Shown: in pieces, positions 23,130-31,672 of the stretch
Position numbering within the stretch: position 1 is the stretch's first letter
How the letters are laid out: the number at the start of each line of letters is the position of its first letter
Source: Xylanimonas allomyrinae
Lineage (GTDB): Bacteria > Actinomycetota > Actinomycetes > Actinomycetales > Cellulomonadaceae
Length of the DNA: 64,000 nt
Assembly: GCF_004135345.1 (NCBI RefSeq)
Contig: NZ_CP035495.1
Coordinates: 2,542,001-2,606,000 of the forward strand
Direction of reading: 5' to 3'
Made by a program: the position numbers and the translations under genes
The notes under the pieces: model-generated
The model's input: only the letters and a program-made list of their open reading frames with translations
Told to the model about the DNA's origin: nothing
The model's database searches: none

Positions 23130-24262
23130 ATGCCCTCAGCCCCCACCCCACCGCAGCGATCGGCGCCGTCCGGCACGAGAACTTCGCGTACCAGCGCGCG
23201 CCCATGATCGTCTACTGGGAGCTGACGACGGCGTGCGGCCTCGCGTGCCGCCACTGCCGGGCCGAGGCGGTGCTCCAGGCACCACCAGGGGAGCTGACCA
23301 CCCGCCAAGCCCTGCGCGTGCTCGACCAGATCACCGAGTTCGGCGACCCGCTGCCCCACGTCGTCATGACGGGCGGAGACCCGCTGCGCCGCCCGGACCT
23401 CGACGAGCTCATCGCCGCGGCGACCGCGCGCGGCATCGGCGTCTCGCTCGCGCCCGCCGTCACGCCGCTGCTGAGCCGCGCACGGCTCGAGGAGCTCAAG
23501 GAGCTGGGCGTCCAGGCCGTCTCGCTGAGCCTCGACGGCTCGACGTCGGCGCTGCACGACGGCGTGCGCCAGGTCCCAGGCACGTACGAGGCGACGCTCG
23601 CCGCGCTCGACGTCGCCGCCGAGGTCGGCATACAGGTGCAGGTCAACACGCTCGTCACCGCCGACACGCTGCCGGACATGCCCGCGGTCTACGAGCTGCT
23701 GCGCACGCGCACGCTCATGACGTGGAGCCTGTTCTTCCTCATCTCGACCGGGCGCGGCACCGCGCTGCGCGAGCCGTCGCCGGGCGACGCGGAGCGGCTC
23801 ATGCGCTGGCTGGGCGGCGTCGCCCGCGAGGCGCCGTTCCAGGTCCGCACCACGGAGGCGACGCACTACCGCCGCATCGCCGCGGCACGGCACGAGAAGG
23901 CGGGGCTGACGGCACCCGAGATCGAGGCGCTGCCCATGGCGCGCGGGTTCGGCATCCGCGACGGCAACGGCATCGTGTTCGTGTCCCACACGGGCGACGT
24001 CACGCCGTCGGGGTTCCTGCCGCTCGCGGTCGGCAACGTCAAGGAGCGCTCGCTCGCCGAGCTGTACCGCGAGGACCCGACGCTGCTCGCGCTGCGTGAC
24101 CCCGCCGGGTTCAAGGGCCGCTGCGGCGAGTGCGAGTACCACCTGTGGTGCGGCGGCTCGCGTGCCCGCGCGTACGCGTGGACGGGTGATCCGCTCGAGT
24201 CCGACCCGCTGTGCCCGTACAAGCCCGGGACGCGCACGACGGCGCTGACCGCGACGCCCTAG
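23130..24262 (+). CDS. Radical SAM/SPASM enzyme; N-terminal frameshift likely
   Basis: The core begins PMIVYWELTTACGLACRHCR with the CxxxCxxC cluster motif, continues with MTGGDPLRRPDL and SLSLDGST, and ends in a SPASM-type cluster (CGECEYHLWCGG plus a later Cys in SDPLCPY), so two Fe-S clusters are expected. ATG 23204 opens the intact frame, but upstream codons read GAVRHENFAYQRAP in frame with no start. ATG 23130, behind AGGAG, enters that frame if one C is added to the C run 23140-23144. The best match in memory is the TIGR04053 group, related to haem-pathway AhbC/AhbD enzymes; the substrate is unknown. Confidence 0.85.
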
Positions 24263-24280
24263 CGGAACTACGGTGGGGGC

Positions 24281-25129
24281 GTGCTCACGCCCGTCACGCC
24301 GTTCGCGTTCGCGCTGCGCGCCGACAACCCCGGCCCGATGACGCTCGACGGCACGCGCTCGTACGTGCTGCGCGCCCCCACGGGCGCGGCGGGCGCCACC
24401 GGAGACGTCCCGGCGCACCACGGCGACGCGCCGCGCTCGCCGCACGCGGGCGCCGTCGTCGTCGACCCTGGGCCGCTCGACGAGGCCCACCTGCGGGCGC
24501 TCGCGGCTGCCGGGCCGGTCGCGCTCGTCCTGGTCACGCACCGCCACGCCGACCACACGGCGGGCGCGGGGCGCCTGCGCGAGCTCACGGGCGCCCCGGT
24601 GCGGGCGCTCGACCCGCACCACTGCCTCGGCGCCGCCCCGCTGCGCGACGGCGAGGTGCTCCACGCCGCGGGCCTGCGCGTCGAGGTGCTGGCGACGCCG
24701 GGCCACACGGCCGACTCCGCGTGCTTCGTGGTCACGCCCGACGACGGCGACCCCGTGGTGCTGACGGGCGACACCGTGCTGGGTGCCGGCTCGACGGTGC
24801 TTGCCGAGCCGGACGGGTCGCTGGCCGGCTATCTGGCGAGCCTCGACCGTCTGGAGCGGGTCGCGACCCCGTCGTGCCGGGGCCTGCCGGGCCACGGCCC
24901 GGTCGTCGAGGACCTCGCGGGGAGGGTACGCGCCTACCGCGCGCACCGGCTCGAGCGGCTCGGTCAGGTCCGGGCCGCCCTGGAGGCGCTGGGCGCGGAC
25001 GACGGCACGGGCGTGAGCGCGGACGCCGTCGTCGCGCTGGTGTATGCGGACGTCCCGGCGGCGGTCCGGGCCGCGGCCCGCCAGTCGGTCGTGGCCCAGA
25101 TCGCCTACCTGCGGTCGCGGCCGCGCTGA
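24281..25129 (+). CDS. Metallo-beta-lactamase-fold hydrolase
   Basis: 282 residues. The metal-binding motif THRHADH is present, with later ligands in ATPGHTADS, LTGDTVLG and GLPGHGPVV. The C-terminal helical domain (YRAHRLERLGQVRAALEALG) is as in LACTB2/RNase-like hydrolases, which cut nucleic acids or glyoxalase-type esters. GTG 24281 lies 6 bases after TACGGT, so the transcript is probably leaderless, although co-transcription with the radical SAM gene 18 bases upstream is equally possible. The substrate is unknown. Confidence 0.88.
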   Translation: MLTPVTPFAFALRADNPGPMTLDGTRSYVLRAPTGAAGATGDVPAHHGDAPRSPHAGAVVVDPGPLDEAHLRALAAAGPVALVLVTHRHADHTAGAGRLRELTGAPVRALDPHHCLGAAPLRDGEVLHAAGLRVEVLATPGHTADSACFVVTPDDGDPVVLTGDTVLGAGSTVLAEPDGSLAGYLASLDRLERVATPSCRGLPGHGPVVEDLAGRVRAYRAHRLERLGQVRAALEALGADDGTGVSADAVVALVYADVPAAVRAAARQSVVAQIAYLRSRPR

Positions 25130-25141
25130 CGGGGTCGTCCC

Positions 25142-25211
25142 GGCGTCCGGCCGGGTCGGCGGGCGCCGGCGTCGCCTCCGGCGCCCACGGGGTACGGCCC
25201 GGCCGGACGCC
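25142..25211. terminator. Nested perfect inverted repeats after the hydrolase gene
   Basis: A 14-base arm (25142-25155) is matched exactly by 25198-25211, and inside it a 9-base arm GGGCGCCGG (25161-25169) is matched exactly by CCGGCGCCC (25178-25186). The position, just past the stop at 25129, suggests a terminator. No U tract is seen. Confidence 0.65.
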
Positions 25212-25307
25212 GTTCGCGCCGGATTCGTACCGGCTCCTGATCACCAGGTGCCCATCCGCGCCTCGCACCGCGTGGCGCCGCATCGGCATCCCGTATTCTC
25301 CCTGTCG

Positions 25308-25433
25308 ATGGCCACTTTCGTCGTCCCCCGCAGCATCCGCACGGCCGCCGTCCCGGCGGCCGTCGCCATGGTGCTCTGCAGGGTCAGCGCCGCGTGCGGG
25401 CGCGTGCCCGGCGGGGAAGGAAGGCCCGTATGA
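25308..25433 (+). CDS. 41-residue leader ORF upstream of PAP2 gene
   Basis: ATG 25308 lies 8 bases after TATTCT (25294-25299), a good actinobacterial -10, so translation would start at or very near the 5' end of the mRNA. The peptide ends VLCRVSAACGRVPGGEGRPV. Its CRVSAAC segment resembles the Cys-containing short leader peptides found before sulfur genes in actinomycetes. Its stop TGA overlaps the PAP2 ATG (ATGA), so it may couple or attenuate translation. It could also be a chance ORF. Confidence 0.4.
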   Translation: MATFVVPRSIRTAAVPAAVAMVLCRVSAACGRVPGGEGRPV

Positions 25434-26233
25434 GCACCTCGCCGGGGAGTGCCGGGCGCGCCGGCGTGGTGCGCGAGATCGCGCTGTGCCTCGGTCTGTA
25501 CGGCCTGTACACGGTGACGCGCCTGTGGGCGAGCGGCGCGTACCCGGCCGCCGCACGGAACGCGCTCGACGTCCTGCACGTCGAGCACCTGCTGGGCCTG
25601 GACATCGAGCGGGCCGTCAACCATGCGCTCAGCCCCGTGACCTGGGTCAGCGTGGCGTCGTCGTACTGGTACGCGACGATGCACTTCATCGTCACGCCGC
25701 TCATGCTCGTGCTGCTGTACCGCTACCGGCACGACGTGTACCGGGTGGCGCGCACGGCCCTCATGGGGGCGACGTTCTTCGCGCTGCTGGGGTACTTCTT
25801 CTTCCCGACGGCGCCGCCGCGGCTGCTGCGCGGCTACGACTACATCGACACGGTCGCCTCGACCGCCCGCTACGGGTGGTGGCCGTCGCAGGAGGCGCTC
25901 GACACGGGTGCCGGGGCGGCGACGAACCAGTTCGCGGCGATGCCCTCGATGCACGTCGGGTGGGCGCTGTGGGTCAGCATCGTGCTGGCCGTCCTCGTGC
26001 GCCGCCGGTGGCTCAAGGTGCTCGCGTTCACCTACGTCACGGCCACGACGGTCGTCGTCGTCCTGACGGGCAACCACTGGGTGCTCGACGCCGTGGCGGG
26101 CGGCGCGCTCGTGGCTGCGGCCTGGGGTCTCGCCACCTGGTACGAGCGCACCACGCAGGGCGCGCGAGAGCCCGAACCCGCTCTCGTCGCCGCCGATCAG
26201 GCGCTCGACGAGAGCGTCGCCCGGTCGGGCTGA
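25430..26233 (+). CDS. PAP2-superfamily membrane phosphatase
   Basis: 267 residues from ATG 25430 (GGAAGGAAGG upstream). Several hydrophobic helices are visible; phosphatase motifs PTAPPRLL, MPSMHVGWALW and GNHWVLDAVAGG supply the catalytic His/Asp pair. The order and spacing match the PAP2_3/Aur1-like branch, which acts on lipid phosphates or transfers inositol-phosphate head groups at the outer membrane face. The C-terminal 30 residues are hydrophilic. It converges with purQ, with 13 bases between stops and no hairpin. Confidence 0.88.
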   Translation: MSTSPGSAGRAGVVREIALCLGLYGLYTVTRLWASGAYPAAARNALDVLHVEHLLGLDIERAVNHALSPVTWVSVASSYWYATMHFIVTPLMLVLLYRYRHDVYRVARTALMGATFFALLGYFFFPTAPPRLLRGYDYIDTVASTARYGWWPSQEALDTGAGAATNQFAAMPSMHVGWALWVSIVLAVLVRRRWLKVLAFTYVTATTVVVVLTGNHWVLDAVAGGALVAAAWGLATWYERTTQGAREPEPALVAADQALDESVARSG

Positions 26234-26246
26234 CCTCCCGCAGCTC

Positions 26247-26960
26247 TCAGGCGCCGACGAGCGCGGCGAGCGCCGAGGTGAAGAACGTCAGCCCGTCGGT
26301 GCCCTGGCGCGCACCCGCGTCGGAGTCGGGGCCGAAGCCCTGCTCGACGGCGTGCTCGGGGTGCGGCATGAGGCCGACGACGTTGCCTCGCTCGTTGGTG
26401 ATCCCCGCGATGTTGCGGCGCGACCCGTTGGGGTTCCAGCCGTCGTAGCGGAACACCACGCGGCCCTCGGCCTCCAGCGCGTCGAGCGTGCGCTCGTCGG
26501 CGACGAACTGGCCGTCCTGGTTCTTGAGCGGGATGGTGATGCGCTGCCCTGACGCGTACTGGTTGGTCCAGGCGGTCGCGACGTTCTCGACGACGAGCGT
26601 CTGTTCGCGGCAGATGAAGTGCAGGTGGTCGTTCTTGACCATCGACCCGGGCAGCAGGTGCGCCTCGGTGAGGATCTGGAAGCCGTTGCAGATGCCGAGC
26701 ACGGGCATCCCGCCACGCGCGGCGTCGGCGACCGACGTCATGGCCGCGGCGAACCGGCTGATGGCGCCGGCCCGCAGGTAGTCGCCGTAGGAGAACCCGC
26801 CGGGGATGACGACGGCGTCGACGCCGTGCAGGTCGGCGTCCGCGTGCCAGAGGGCCACGGGGGTGGCGCCGGCGAGGCGGACCGCGCGCTGCGCGTCGCG
26901 GTCGTCGAGCGTCCCGGGAAAGGTGATGACGCCGATGCGGGCGCCCTCGGCCCCCGCCAT
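26247..26960 (-). CDS. purQ: Phosphoribosylformylglycinamidine synthase, glutaminase subunit
   Basis: 237 residues. Class I glutaminase subunit that supplies ammonia to PurL in the fourth purine step. Seen: [34 protein letters not shown], the nucleophile in VLGICNGFQ, and the His/Glu pair in [13 protein letters not shown] 26960 overlaps the purS stop by one base (TGATG), the usual purS-purQ coupling. purL is not in this window. Confidence 0.95.
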   Translation of the reverse strand: MAGAEGARIGVITFPGTLDDRDAQRAVRLAGATPVALWHADADLHGVDAVVIPGGFSYGDYLRAGAISRFAAAMTSVADAARGGMPVLGICNGFQILTEAHLLPGSMVKNDHLHFICREQTLVVENVATAWTNQYASGQRITIPLKNQDGQFVADERTLDALEAEGRVVFRYDGWNPNGSRRNIAGITNERGNVVGLMPHPEHAVEQGFGPDSDAGARQGTDGLTFFTSALAALVGA

Positions 26961-27219
26961 CAGGCGGGCACCCCGGACGCGTCGACCACCGAGACGACGT
27001 CCTCGATGATCGGGTTGCTGAGCATGGTCTCGGCGGCCTGCTGCGCGGCGGCGAGGATCTCGGGCGTCACGTCGCCCTCGACCTCGAGCTCGAACCGCTT
27101 GCCCTGACGCACGCTGGTGAACTGCGTGAACCCGAGGCGCGGCAGCGCCCCGACCACGGCCTTGCCCTGGGGTCCAGGATCTCGGGCTTGGGCATGACCT
27201 CGACGACGACGCGTCCCAC
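26960..27219 (-). CDS. purS: Phosphoribosylformylglycinamidine synthase subunit PurS; one apparent frameshift
   Basis: GTG 27219 follows AAGGAG. The first frame encodes [16 protein letters not shown] and the second [20 protein letters not shown] through VVDASGVPA. They join if one G is added to the GGGG run 27169-27172, giving [13 protein letters not shown] and a normal 86-residue PurS. PurS bridges PurQ and PurL for ammonia transfer. A true break would leave purine synthesis without this subunit, so I treat the break as a sequence error. Confidence 0.88.
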
Positions 27220-27434
27220 GGGGGCTCCTTCACGTTGGGTCACCGTCGCTCCGGGGTCCCTCCCCGTGCGGGCCTGCGGCAAGGCCGGGCGGCGCGGTTC
27301 GAGCGGGAGCACGACGGCGGGGTTCCGCGCGTCAGTCTAGCGGGCGGGCGCGGCGGTGCGGCACGCCCAGGCGCTGCGTCTCGATGCGCCATACAGACTA
27401 TGCTCAGGTTTTGGTCAGAGACAAAGGAGTCCCG

Positions 27435-28556
27435 ATGGCCCCAACGCAGCCCCGACCGATCCGCGGGCCGACGGCGGCGACCGCCTGCCGCACGGCGTCA
27501 CCCCGCAGGGCACGCCGCCGCCCGGGGTCACACCCCCGGGCGTCACGCCGCCAGGCGTCACGCCTCCCCCTGCGACGCCTCCCCGCGCGACGCCGGGCCC
27601 CGCCACGCCGCCCTACGGCACGCCTCACTACGTCATGCCTTCCCACATCACGGCGCCCCGCGCCACGCCTTCCGACGGCACGCCTTCCCACAGCACGCCT
27701 TCCCGTGGCACGCCGCCGCCCGCGACGCCTCCCCGCGCGACTCCGGGGCCCGCCACGCCGCCCTACGTCACACCTCCCCTGCCGCGCCCTCCTCCGGTAG
27801 GCCTCCACACGGCACCGCCGACGGCGCGCGCCCCCGGGCTCCCCGCCCCGGCAGCCTGCCGGACCTCCCGGAGCGGCCTCCGGCCCGCCCGTCCCGATGC
27901 CGCCGGGCGGCCAACCGGCCTCCCCGGGTCCCGGCGGCCAGCGGGCCACCGACGGCGTCTCGATCGCGGCCCTCGTCACCGGGGTCCTTGCGATTCCTCT
28001 CGTGCCCTTGGTCCTCGGCCTCGTGGGCCTTCGCCGCACCCGGCGCCTGAACCTCACCGGCAGAGGCTTCGCCATCGCCGGCATCGCGCTGGGCGCCGTG
28101 ACGACCGTCGTGTGCTCGGCGCTCGTCTTCTACCTCGTCATGATCCTCCGGTCGGACGCCTTCCAGGAACTCGTCCACATCGGGTTCGCCGAGACGGAGC
28201 TCACGCAGGCACCGCAGATGTCCCTCGGCGAGTGCTTCGACGTCTCGGGCGACGACCTGGCGCCGGGCCCCACCGTCGACTGCGCGCACGCGCATGACGC
28301 CGAGGTGGTCGGCGTCCAGGACGTGCTCTTCGAGTCGTACCCCGGTGCGAGTGCGCTCGACGCCGACACGCGCGACTTCTGTCTTGAGACGTTCCCGGAG
28401 TATGTCGGGGTCGAGTACGAGGACTCTTCGCTCGACATGAGCTATCTCTTCCCGAGCATGACGTCCTGGGCGCAGGGCGACCGGCAGCTCGTGTGCTACG
28501 TCGTCGCCGGCATCGGCGAGCCGCTCGTCGACAGCGTGCAGGGATCGGGCCGCTGA
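27435..28556 (+). CDS. Pro/Thr-rich membrane protein with septum-formation-like domain; about three apparent frameshifts
   Basis: ATG 27435 has AAAGGAG upstream. The first 150 or so residues are Pro/Thr repeats (GVTPPGVTPP, ATPPRATPGP). The secure part, in frame from 27897, carries two membrane helices of DUF4190 type (DGVSIAALVTGVLAIPLVPL; FAIAGIALGAVTTVVCSALV) and an extracellular domain with LGECFDV ... VDCAHAHDAEV ... LVCYVVA, as in the actinobacterial septum-formation family. Adding one C at each of 27450-27453, 27802-27803 and 27831-27835 gives one continuous Pro-rich frame. ATG 27897 alone would give 219 residues. A cell-wall or division role is family-based inference. Confidence 0.72.
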
Positions 28557-28576
28557 CCCCGGCGTGACCGCCGCGC

Positions 28577-28600
28577 GGCTCCGAGCGGCCACTCGGAGCC
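28577..28600. terminator. Hairpin after the septum-formation-like gene
   Basis: GGCTCCGAG (28577-28585) pairs with CTCGGAGCC (28592-28600), loop CGGCCA, 21 bases past the stop. A short decamer repeat follows at 28601-28630 (GCTCGTAGGC, ACTCGTGGGC, ACTCGTAGGC). Confidence 0.6.
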
Positions 28601-28642
28601 GCTCGTAGGCACTCGTGGGCACTCGTAGGCACGAGTACGCCT

Positions 28643-28691
28643 GACACCACACGATCTTGTGGCGACACCATCATGGTGTCATAGTGGTGTC
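28643..28691 (+). promoter_or_regulatory. Leaderless promoter with GACACCA operator cluster
   Basis: Half-sites GACACCA lie at 28643-28649 and 28664-28670, and the reverse TGGTGTC at 28674-28680 and 28685-28691. The middle pair forms the palindrome GACACCAT-c-ATGGTGTC (28664-28680). TTGTGG (28657-28662) and CATAGT (28680-28685) are 17 bases apart as -35 and -10, and the ATG at 28692 would be the first transcribed codon. The operator therefore fills the promoter spacer and -10. The ribbon-helix-helix protein encoded next is the obvious candidate repressor. Confidence 0.6.
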
Positions 28692-29201
28692 ATGGACCTT
28701 GCGCGCTACGTCGACGACCTCCAGCAGCGGCTCGCCCAGGCGGCCGATCTCGCCGGGGACGACGCCACCCGGCTCGTCGAGCGGCTCACCGCGCCGCTCG
28801 ACGCTGCCGTGCGCCTCGTGCTCCTCGACGCGCTCTCGGTAGCGGCCGGCGAGATCTCGGCCGAGCTCGCGCCCGGGACCGTCGACCTGCGCCTGCGCGG
28901 CGGCGACCCCGAGTTCGCCGTCGTCGCCCCGCCCGCCCGGCCCGCCGGCAGCGCGGCACCCGACGCGCCCCCGCCCGTCCCGCCGACCGACGGCGACGAG
29001 GGCACCACGACCCGCACGACGCTGCGCCTGCCCGACCACCTCAAGGCGCAGGTCGAGTCCGCCGCCGCTCGCGACGGCGTCTCCGTCAACACCTGGCTCG
29101 TGCGTGCCGTCGCTGCCGGGCTCCCGGGCGCCGCCCCGCAGCCCGCCACGCCCACCCGCCCCGAGCAGCGCGGCAACCGCCTCACCGGCTGGGTGCGCTG
29201 A
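28692..29201 (+). CDS. Ribbon-helix-helix (Arc/HicB-like) regulator
   Basis: 169 residues. The N-terminal half (LARYVDDLQQRLAQAADLAG) is helical and of unknown family. The C-terminal segment TTLRLPDHLKAQVESAAARD and GVSVNTWLVRAV is a ribbon-helix-helix DNA-binding fold of the HicB/Arc type, normally dimeric. It opens an apparent operon with the DUF4097 protein (26 bases downstream) and the ABC exporter, and a cluster of inverted half-sites covers its own promoter, so autoregulation is likely. No toxin-like partner is seen. Confidence 0.8.
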   Translation: MDLARYVDDLQQRLAQAADLAGDDATRLVERLTAPLDAAVRLVLLDALSVAAGEISAELAPGTVDLRLRGGDPEFAVVAPPARPAGSAAPDAPPPVPPTDGDEGTTTRTTLRLPDHLKAQVESAAARDGVSVNTWLVRAVAAGLPGAAPQPATPTRPEQRGNRLTGWVR

Positions 29202-29227
29202 GCACCCCCTCGTCCCTGGAGCCCGAC

Positions 29228-30085
29228 ATGCCCACCTTCCCCGCACCCGCCCCCGTGCCCGTCGTCGTCGACGTCCCGTTCGGCGCCCTGCACGTCGTCG
29301 CCGGCGAGCGCGACGACGTCGTCGTCACCGTGCTGCCCGCCGACCCGGGCAGGTCCGGCTCGGTGCGCGCCGCCGAGGACACGCGCGTGACCCGTGACGG
29401 GGACGCCGTCACGATCGTCTACCCGAGCCAGTGGAAGCAGTGGGTCCTGCCGTTCGCGGCCGGCGGCGCGCACGTGACCGTCGAGGTGCCCGCGGGCTCG
29501 GACCTGCGCGGACGGGCCGGCTCGCTCCTCGCGGAGGGCCGGCTCGGCGAGGTCGACCTCGCGCTCAACGGCGGCGACGCCCGCCTCGACGAGGCGACCC
29601 GGCTCGACCTGCGCGTCTCGGCCGGCAGCGTCGTCGTCGGGCGCGTCACCGGGCGCGCGAACGTCAAGGCGAGCGCCGGGTCGGTCCGCATCGGGCAGGT
29701 CGCCGGGGACGGCACCGTGCGCGCGAGCAACGGCACCACCACGGTGGGCGCCGTCGTCGGGACGCTCGACGTCGCCGGGGCGCACGCCGACGTCGTCGTC
29801 GGCACGGTGCGCGGCACCCTCACGGCCCGCACCGCGCACGCCGGCATCCGCGTCGGCAGCGTCGACACCGGCGAGGTCACGCTCACGTCGTCGTACGGGA
29901 CGATCGAGATCGGCGTCCCCGCAGGCGTGGCGGCCTGGCTCGACGTGTCGTCCGAGCACGGCTCCGTGCACCACCAGCTCACGCCCGCCGACGGCCCGGC
30001 CGACGGCGACGCCACCGCCACGGTCCGCGCGTCGACCGGGTACGGCGACGTCATCGTGCGCCGCCCCGAGCACCTCCCCGCCTGA
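29228..30085 (+). CDS. DUF4097-family beta-helix/adhesin-like protein
   Basis: 285 residues of repeating beta strands (GRLGEVDLALNGGDARLDEA; VKASAGSVRIGQVAGDGTVR; VGTVRGTLTARTAHAGIRVG), the pattern of DUF4097 and related putative adhesins. There is no signal peptide, so it is probably cytoplasmic or peripheral. In Gram-positive bacteria such genes often sit next to ABC exporters and small regulators, as here. The molecular role is unknown. Confidence 0.82.
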   Translation: MPTFPAPAPVPVVVDVPFGALHVVAGERDDVVVTVLPADPGRSGSVRAAEDTRVTRDGDAVTIVYPSQWKQWVLPFAAGGAHVTVEVPAGSDLRGRAGSLLAEGRLGEVDLALNGGDARLDEATRLDLRVSAGSVVVGRVTGRANVKASAGSVRIGQVAGDGTVRASNGTTTVGAVVGTLDVAGAHADVVVGTVRGTLTARTAHAGIRVGSVDTGEVTLTSSYGTIEIGVPAGVAAWLDVSSEHGSVHHQLTPADGPADGDATATVRASTGYGDVIVRRPEHLPA

Positions 30086-30108
30086 GCCGGCACGAGAAGG
30101 CCACCACC

Positions 30109-30879
30109 ATGCCTGCCCCAGCCATCCAGGTCACCGACCTGCGCGTGTCGTTCGGCGCGAACGACGTGCTGCGCGGCGTCAGCTTCGACGTCGCACGCGG
30201 CGAGATCTTCGCCCTGCTCGGCGCCAACGGCGCCGGCAAGACCACCACGATCAACGTCCTGTCGACGTTGCTGCCCGCCGGCGGCGGCCACGCCGTCGTC
30301 GCCGGGCACGACGTCGCCGGCGACCCGGCCGGCGTGCGCCGCGCCATCTCCCTGACGGGCCAGTTCGCGGCCGTCGACGAGATCCTCACCGGGCGCGAGA
30401 ACGTCGAGCTCGTCGCCACCCTGCGCCGCGAGCGCGCGCCACGGCAGGTCGCCACCGACCTGCTGGCCCGCTTCGGCTTGGCCGACGCCGCCGACCGGCG
30501 CGCCGGGACGTACTCGGGCGGCATGAAGCGCCGCCTCGACATCGCGATGAGCCTCGTCGGCGCACCCGAGGTCGTCGTCCTCGACGAGCCGACCACGGGC
30601 CTCGACCCCGCGGGGCGCCTCGAGGTGTGGCGCAGGGTCACCGAGCTCGCCGACGGCGGCACCACGATCCTGCTGACCACGCAGCACCTCGACGAGGCGG
30701 AGGCCCTGGCCGGTCGCATCGCCATCCTGCACGACGGCGTCATCATCGCCGAGGGCACGCTCGCCGAGCTCAAGGCGCTGTTCCCGCCCGCGACCGTCGA
30801 GTACGTCGAGAAGCAGCCGAGCCTCGAGGAGATCTTCCTCGCCATCACCGGCACGAAGGAAGGTCGAGATGTTTCATGA
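30109..30879 (+). CDS. ABC exporter ATPase, DrrA-like
   Basis: 256 residues. Walker A ALLGANGAGKTT, signature YSGGMKRRLDIA, Walker B VVVLDEPTTGLD and a switch histidine in LLTTQHLDEAE are all present. The type matches DrrA-like ATPases that power two-subunit exporters of drugs or lipids. Its stop codon lies inside the permease gene (11-base overlap). The substrate is not predictable. Confidence 0.92.
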   Translation: MPAPAIQVTDLRVSFGANDVLRGVSFDVARGEIFALLGANGAGKTTTINVLSTLLPAGGGHAVVAGHDVAGDPAGVRRAISLTGQFAAVDEILTGRENVELVATLRRERAPRQVATDLLARFGLADAADRRAGTYSGGMKRRLDIAMSLVGAPEVVVLDEPTTGLDPAGRLEVWRRVTELADGGTTILLTTQHLDEAEALAGRIAILHDGVIIAEGTLAELKALFPPATVEYVEKQPSLEEIFLAITGTKEGRDVS

Positions 30880-31636
30880 CACCTGCGCCCTGACCGGGCG
30901 CCTCATGAAGCAGATCCTGCGCAGCCCCGACACCGTCATCACGGTGGCCGTCACCCCGCTGGCCCTGTTCCTGCTGTTCCGGTACGTGTTCGGCGGGGCG
31001 ATCGGCGGCACGGGGAACTACACCACCTACCTGCTGCCCGGCATCCTGCTCATCACGGTCGCGTCCGGCGTCGCCTACACGGCCCTGCGCCTGTACGACG
31101 ACCGGACGAAGGGCATCAACGCCCGGCTGGCGACCCTGCCGATCGCCCGCTCGGCCGTCCTGTGGTCGCACGTGATCACGTCGGTCGTCTCCACCCTCGT
31201 CACCGCGGCCGTCGTCGTCGGCGCCGCGTTCGCGATGGGGCTGCGCCCGCACGCCTCGCCGCTCGGCTGGCTCGGGTTCGTCGGCGTGCTCACGCTCTTC
31301 ACGCTCGCGCTGACCTGGCTGGCCGTCATCCCCGGACTGACGGCCCGCTCGGTCGAGGGCGCGTCGGCGTTCTCCTACCCGCTGATCTTCCTGCCGTTCC
31401 TGTCGTCGGCGTTCGTGCCGACGCAGACGATGCCCGGCCCGGTGCGCTGGTTCGCGGAGCACCAGCCGGCGACGTCGGTCGTCGAGTCGATGCGTGCCCT
31501 GATCGAGGGCGAGCCGGCCGGCACCGCCCTGTGGACGGCCCTGGCCTGGATGCTGGCCCTCACCGCGCTCGCCTCCGTGGTCGCCGTGCGCACCGCCGCC
31601 CGCCCGGCGGTGCGCGCGGGCGGCCGGGCAGGCTGA
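30869..31636 (+). CDS. ABC exporter permease, DrrB-like (ABC-2 family)
   Basis: 255 residues with about six membrane helices and the ABC-2 hallmarks LMKQILRSPDTVITVAVTPL at the N-terminus and SYPLIFLPFLSSAFVPTQTM-type loop before PVRWFAEHQPAT. Pairs with the preceding ATPase through overlapping genes. Last gene of the 28692-31636 operon; it converges on purC. Confidence 0.92.
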   Translation: MFHDTCALTGRLMKQILRSPDTVITVAVTPLALFLLFRYVFGGAIGGTGNYTTYLLPGILLITVASGVAYTALRLYDDRTKGINARLATLPIARSAVLWSHVITSVVSTLVTAAVVVGAAFAMGLRPHASPLGWLGFVGVLTLFTLALTWLAVIPGLTARSVEGASAFSYPLIFLPFLSSAFVPTQTMPGPVRWFAEHQPATSVVESMRALIEGEPAGTALWTALAWMLALTALASVVAVRTAARPAVRAGGRAG

Positions 31637-31672
31637 CGGGTCGCACGCGGCCGCAGGCCGGGGCCCGGCCGG

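Noticed and set aside
24211-26448. Long Arg/Ala/Gly-rich plus-strand frame over the hydrolase and PAP2 genes
   Set aside because: It overlaps two well-supported genes in another frame and shows no domain.
27235-27800. Alternative Arg/His-rich frames across the Pro/Thr repeat region
   Set aside because: They are shifted readings of the TPPGV repeats; only the Pro/Thr frame has the composition expected of a surface linker.
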